From NCBI GenBank assembly GCA_021782055.1, contig JAJXVP010000168.1, forward strand, positions 1 to 6,216: a stretch of DNA of 6,216 nucleotides, in the 5' to 3' direction. Below the pieces are notes generated by a model, which was not told the origin of the DNA, searched no databases, and worked only from the letters and a program-made list of their open reading frames with translations. The DNA comes from a bacterium. GTDB taxonomy: Bacteria > Spirochaetota > Spirochaetia > JABEVK01. The first letter of the stretch is position 1; each line of letters starts with the position of its first letter. Shown here one piece after another: positions 6,186-6,216 of this stretch. The position numbers and the translations under genes are program-made.

Positions 6186-6216
6186 TTGAAGAAACTTACT
6201 CCCCAACCCGAGCCTT
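6186..6216 (+). CDS. Start of a reading frame, possible transposase (continues beyond window)
   Basis: TTG at 6186 is preceded by AAGGAG with seven bases between, and the frame is open to the edge. Only ten residues are visible (MKKLTPQPEP with TTG read as Met), too few to recognise a family. A transposase is inferred solely from its position just inside an apparent insertion and behind a translation-blocking hairpin. Confidence 0.4.
   Translation, partial: MKKLTPQPEP

Larger units (their letters stand above)
6082..6216 (+). mobile_element. Probable left end of an inserted element (family not identified)
   Basis: Homology to the MBL hydrolase stops abruptly between about 6081 and 6092. The following sequence bears no resemblance to the family, carries stops, and then a hairpin and a new ribosome binding site with a TTG-started frame. 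This is the usual layout of an insertion-sequence left end carrying a transposase in the same direction as the broken gene. A consensus-like TTGACA (6081-6086) lies at the junction. I cannot define the terminal inverted repeat or target duplication because the other end is outside the window. A genomic rearrangement joining two unrelated regions is the alternative. Confidence 0.5.

Overview
The window carries five recognisable protein genes and the first codons of a sixth. The likeliest source is a spirochaete (Spirochaetales or Treponema-like). I infer this from two things: an outer-membrane-type barrel of the kind seen in spirochaete UPF0164/PorV-like proteins fused to FlgD-type Ig repeats, and a secreted formylglycine-generating-enzyme-like (SUMF1 fold) protein with a Pro/Thr-rich tail. 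No rRNA or other marker is present, so Fibrobacteres or another Gram-negative didermic phylum remains possible.

Layout. Positions 5426 down to 1 are read leftward on the minus strand. First come a secreted SUMF1-fold protein (5426-4545) and rmuC (4552-3629), which overlap by 8 bases. A small terminator-like hairpin and a 261-base gap with a good promoter candidate follow. Next is fabH (3367-2315), and after a 103-base gap containing a perfect 12-bp inverted repeat comes a large secreted barrel plus Ig-repeat protein (2211 to beyond position 1). The large gene has no stop inside the window; 737 codons are visible.

On the plus strand a metallo-beta-lactamase-fold hydrolase of the UlaG-like group starts at 5532, divergent from the SUMF1 gene. 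It is broken near 6081-6092: the conserved C-terminus is replaced by an unrelated 11-13 residue tail. The remaining 120-odd bases look like the left end of an inserted element. They hold a long hairpin that would bury the ribosome binding site of a new TTG-initiated reading frame running off the window.

The genes do not form one obvious pathway. fabH starts fatty-acid synthesis, RmuC is a nuclease-like protein linked to genome stability, and the SUMF1-fold and barrel-Ig proteins are envelope proteins. The most unusual items are the truncated hydrolase with its hairpin-guarded downstream frame, the A-B-A-B arrangement of the Ig repeats, and the inverted repeat just before the barrel gene. I see no convincing evidence of a wholly new multi-gene system.
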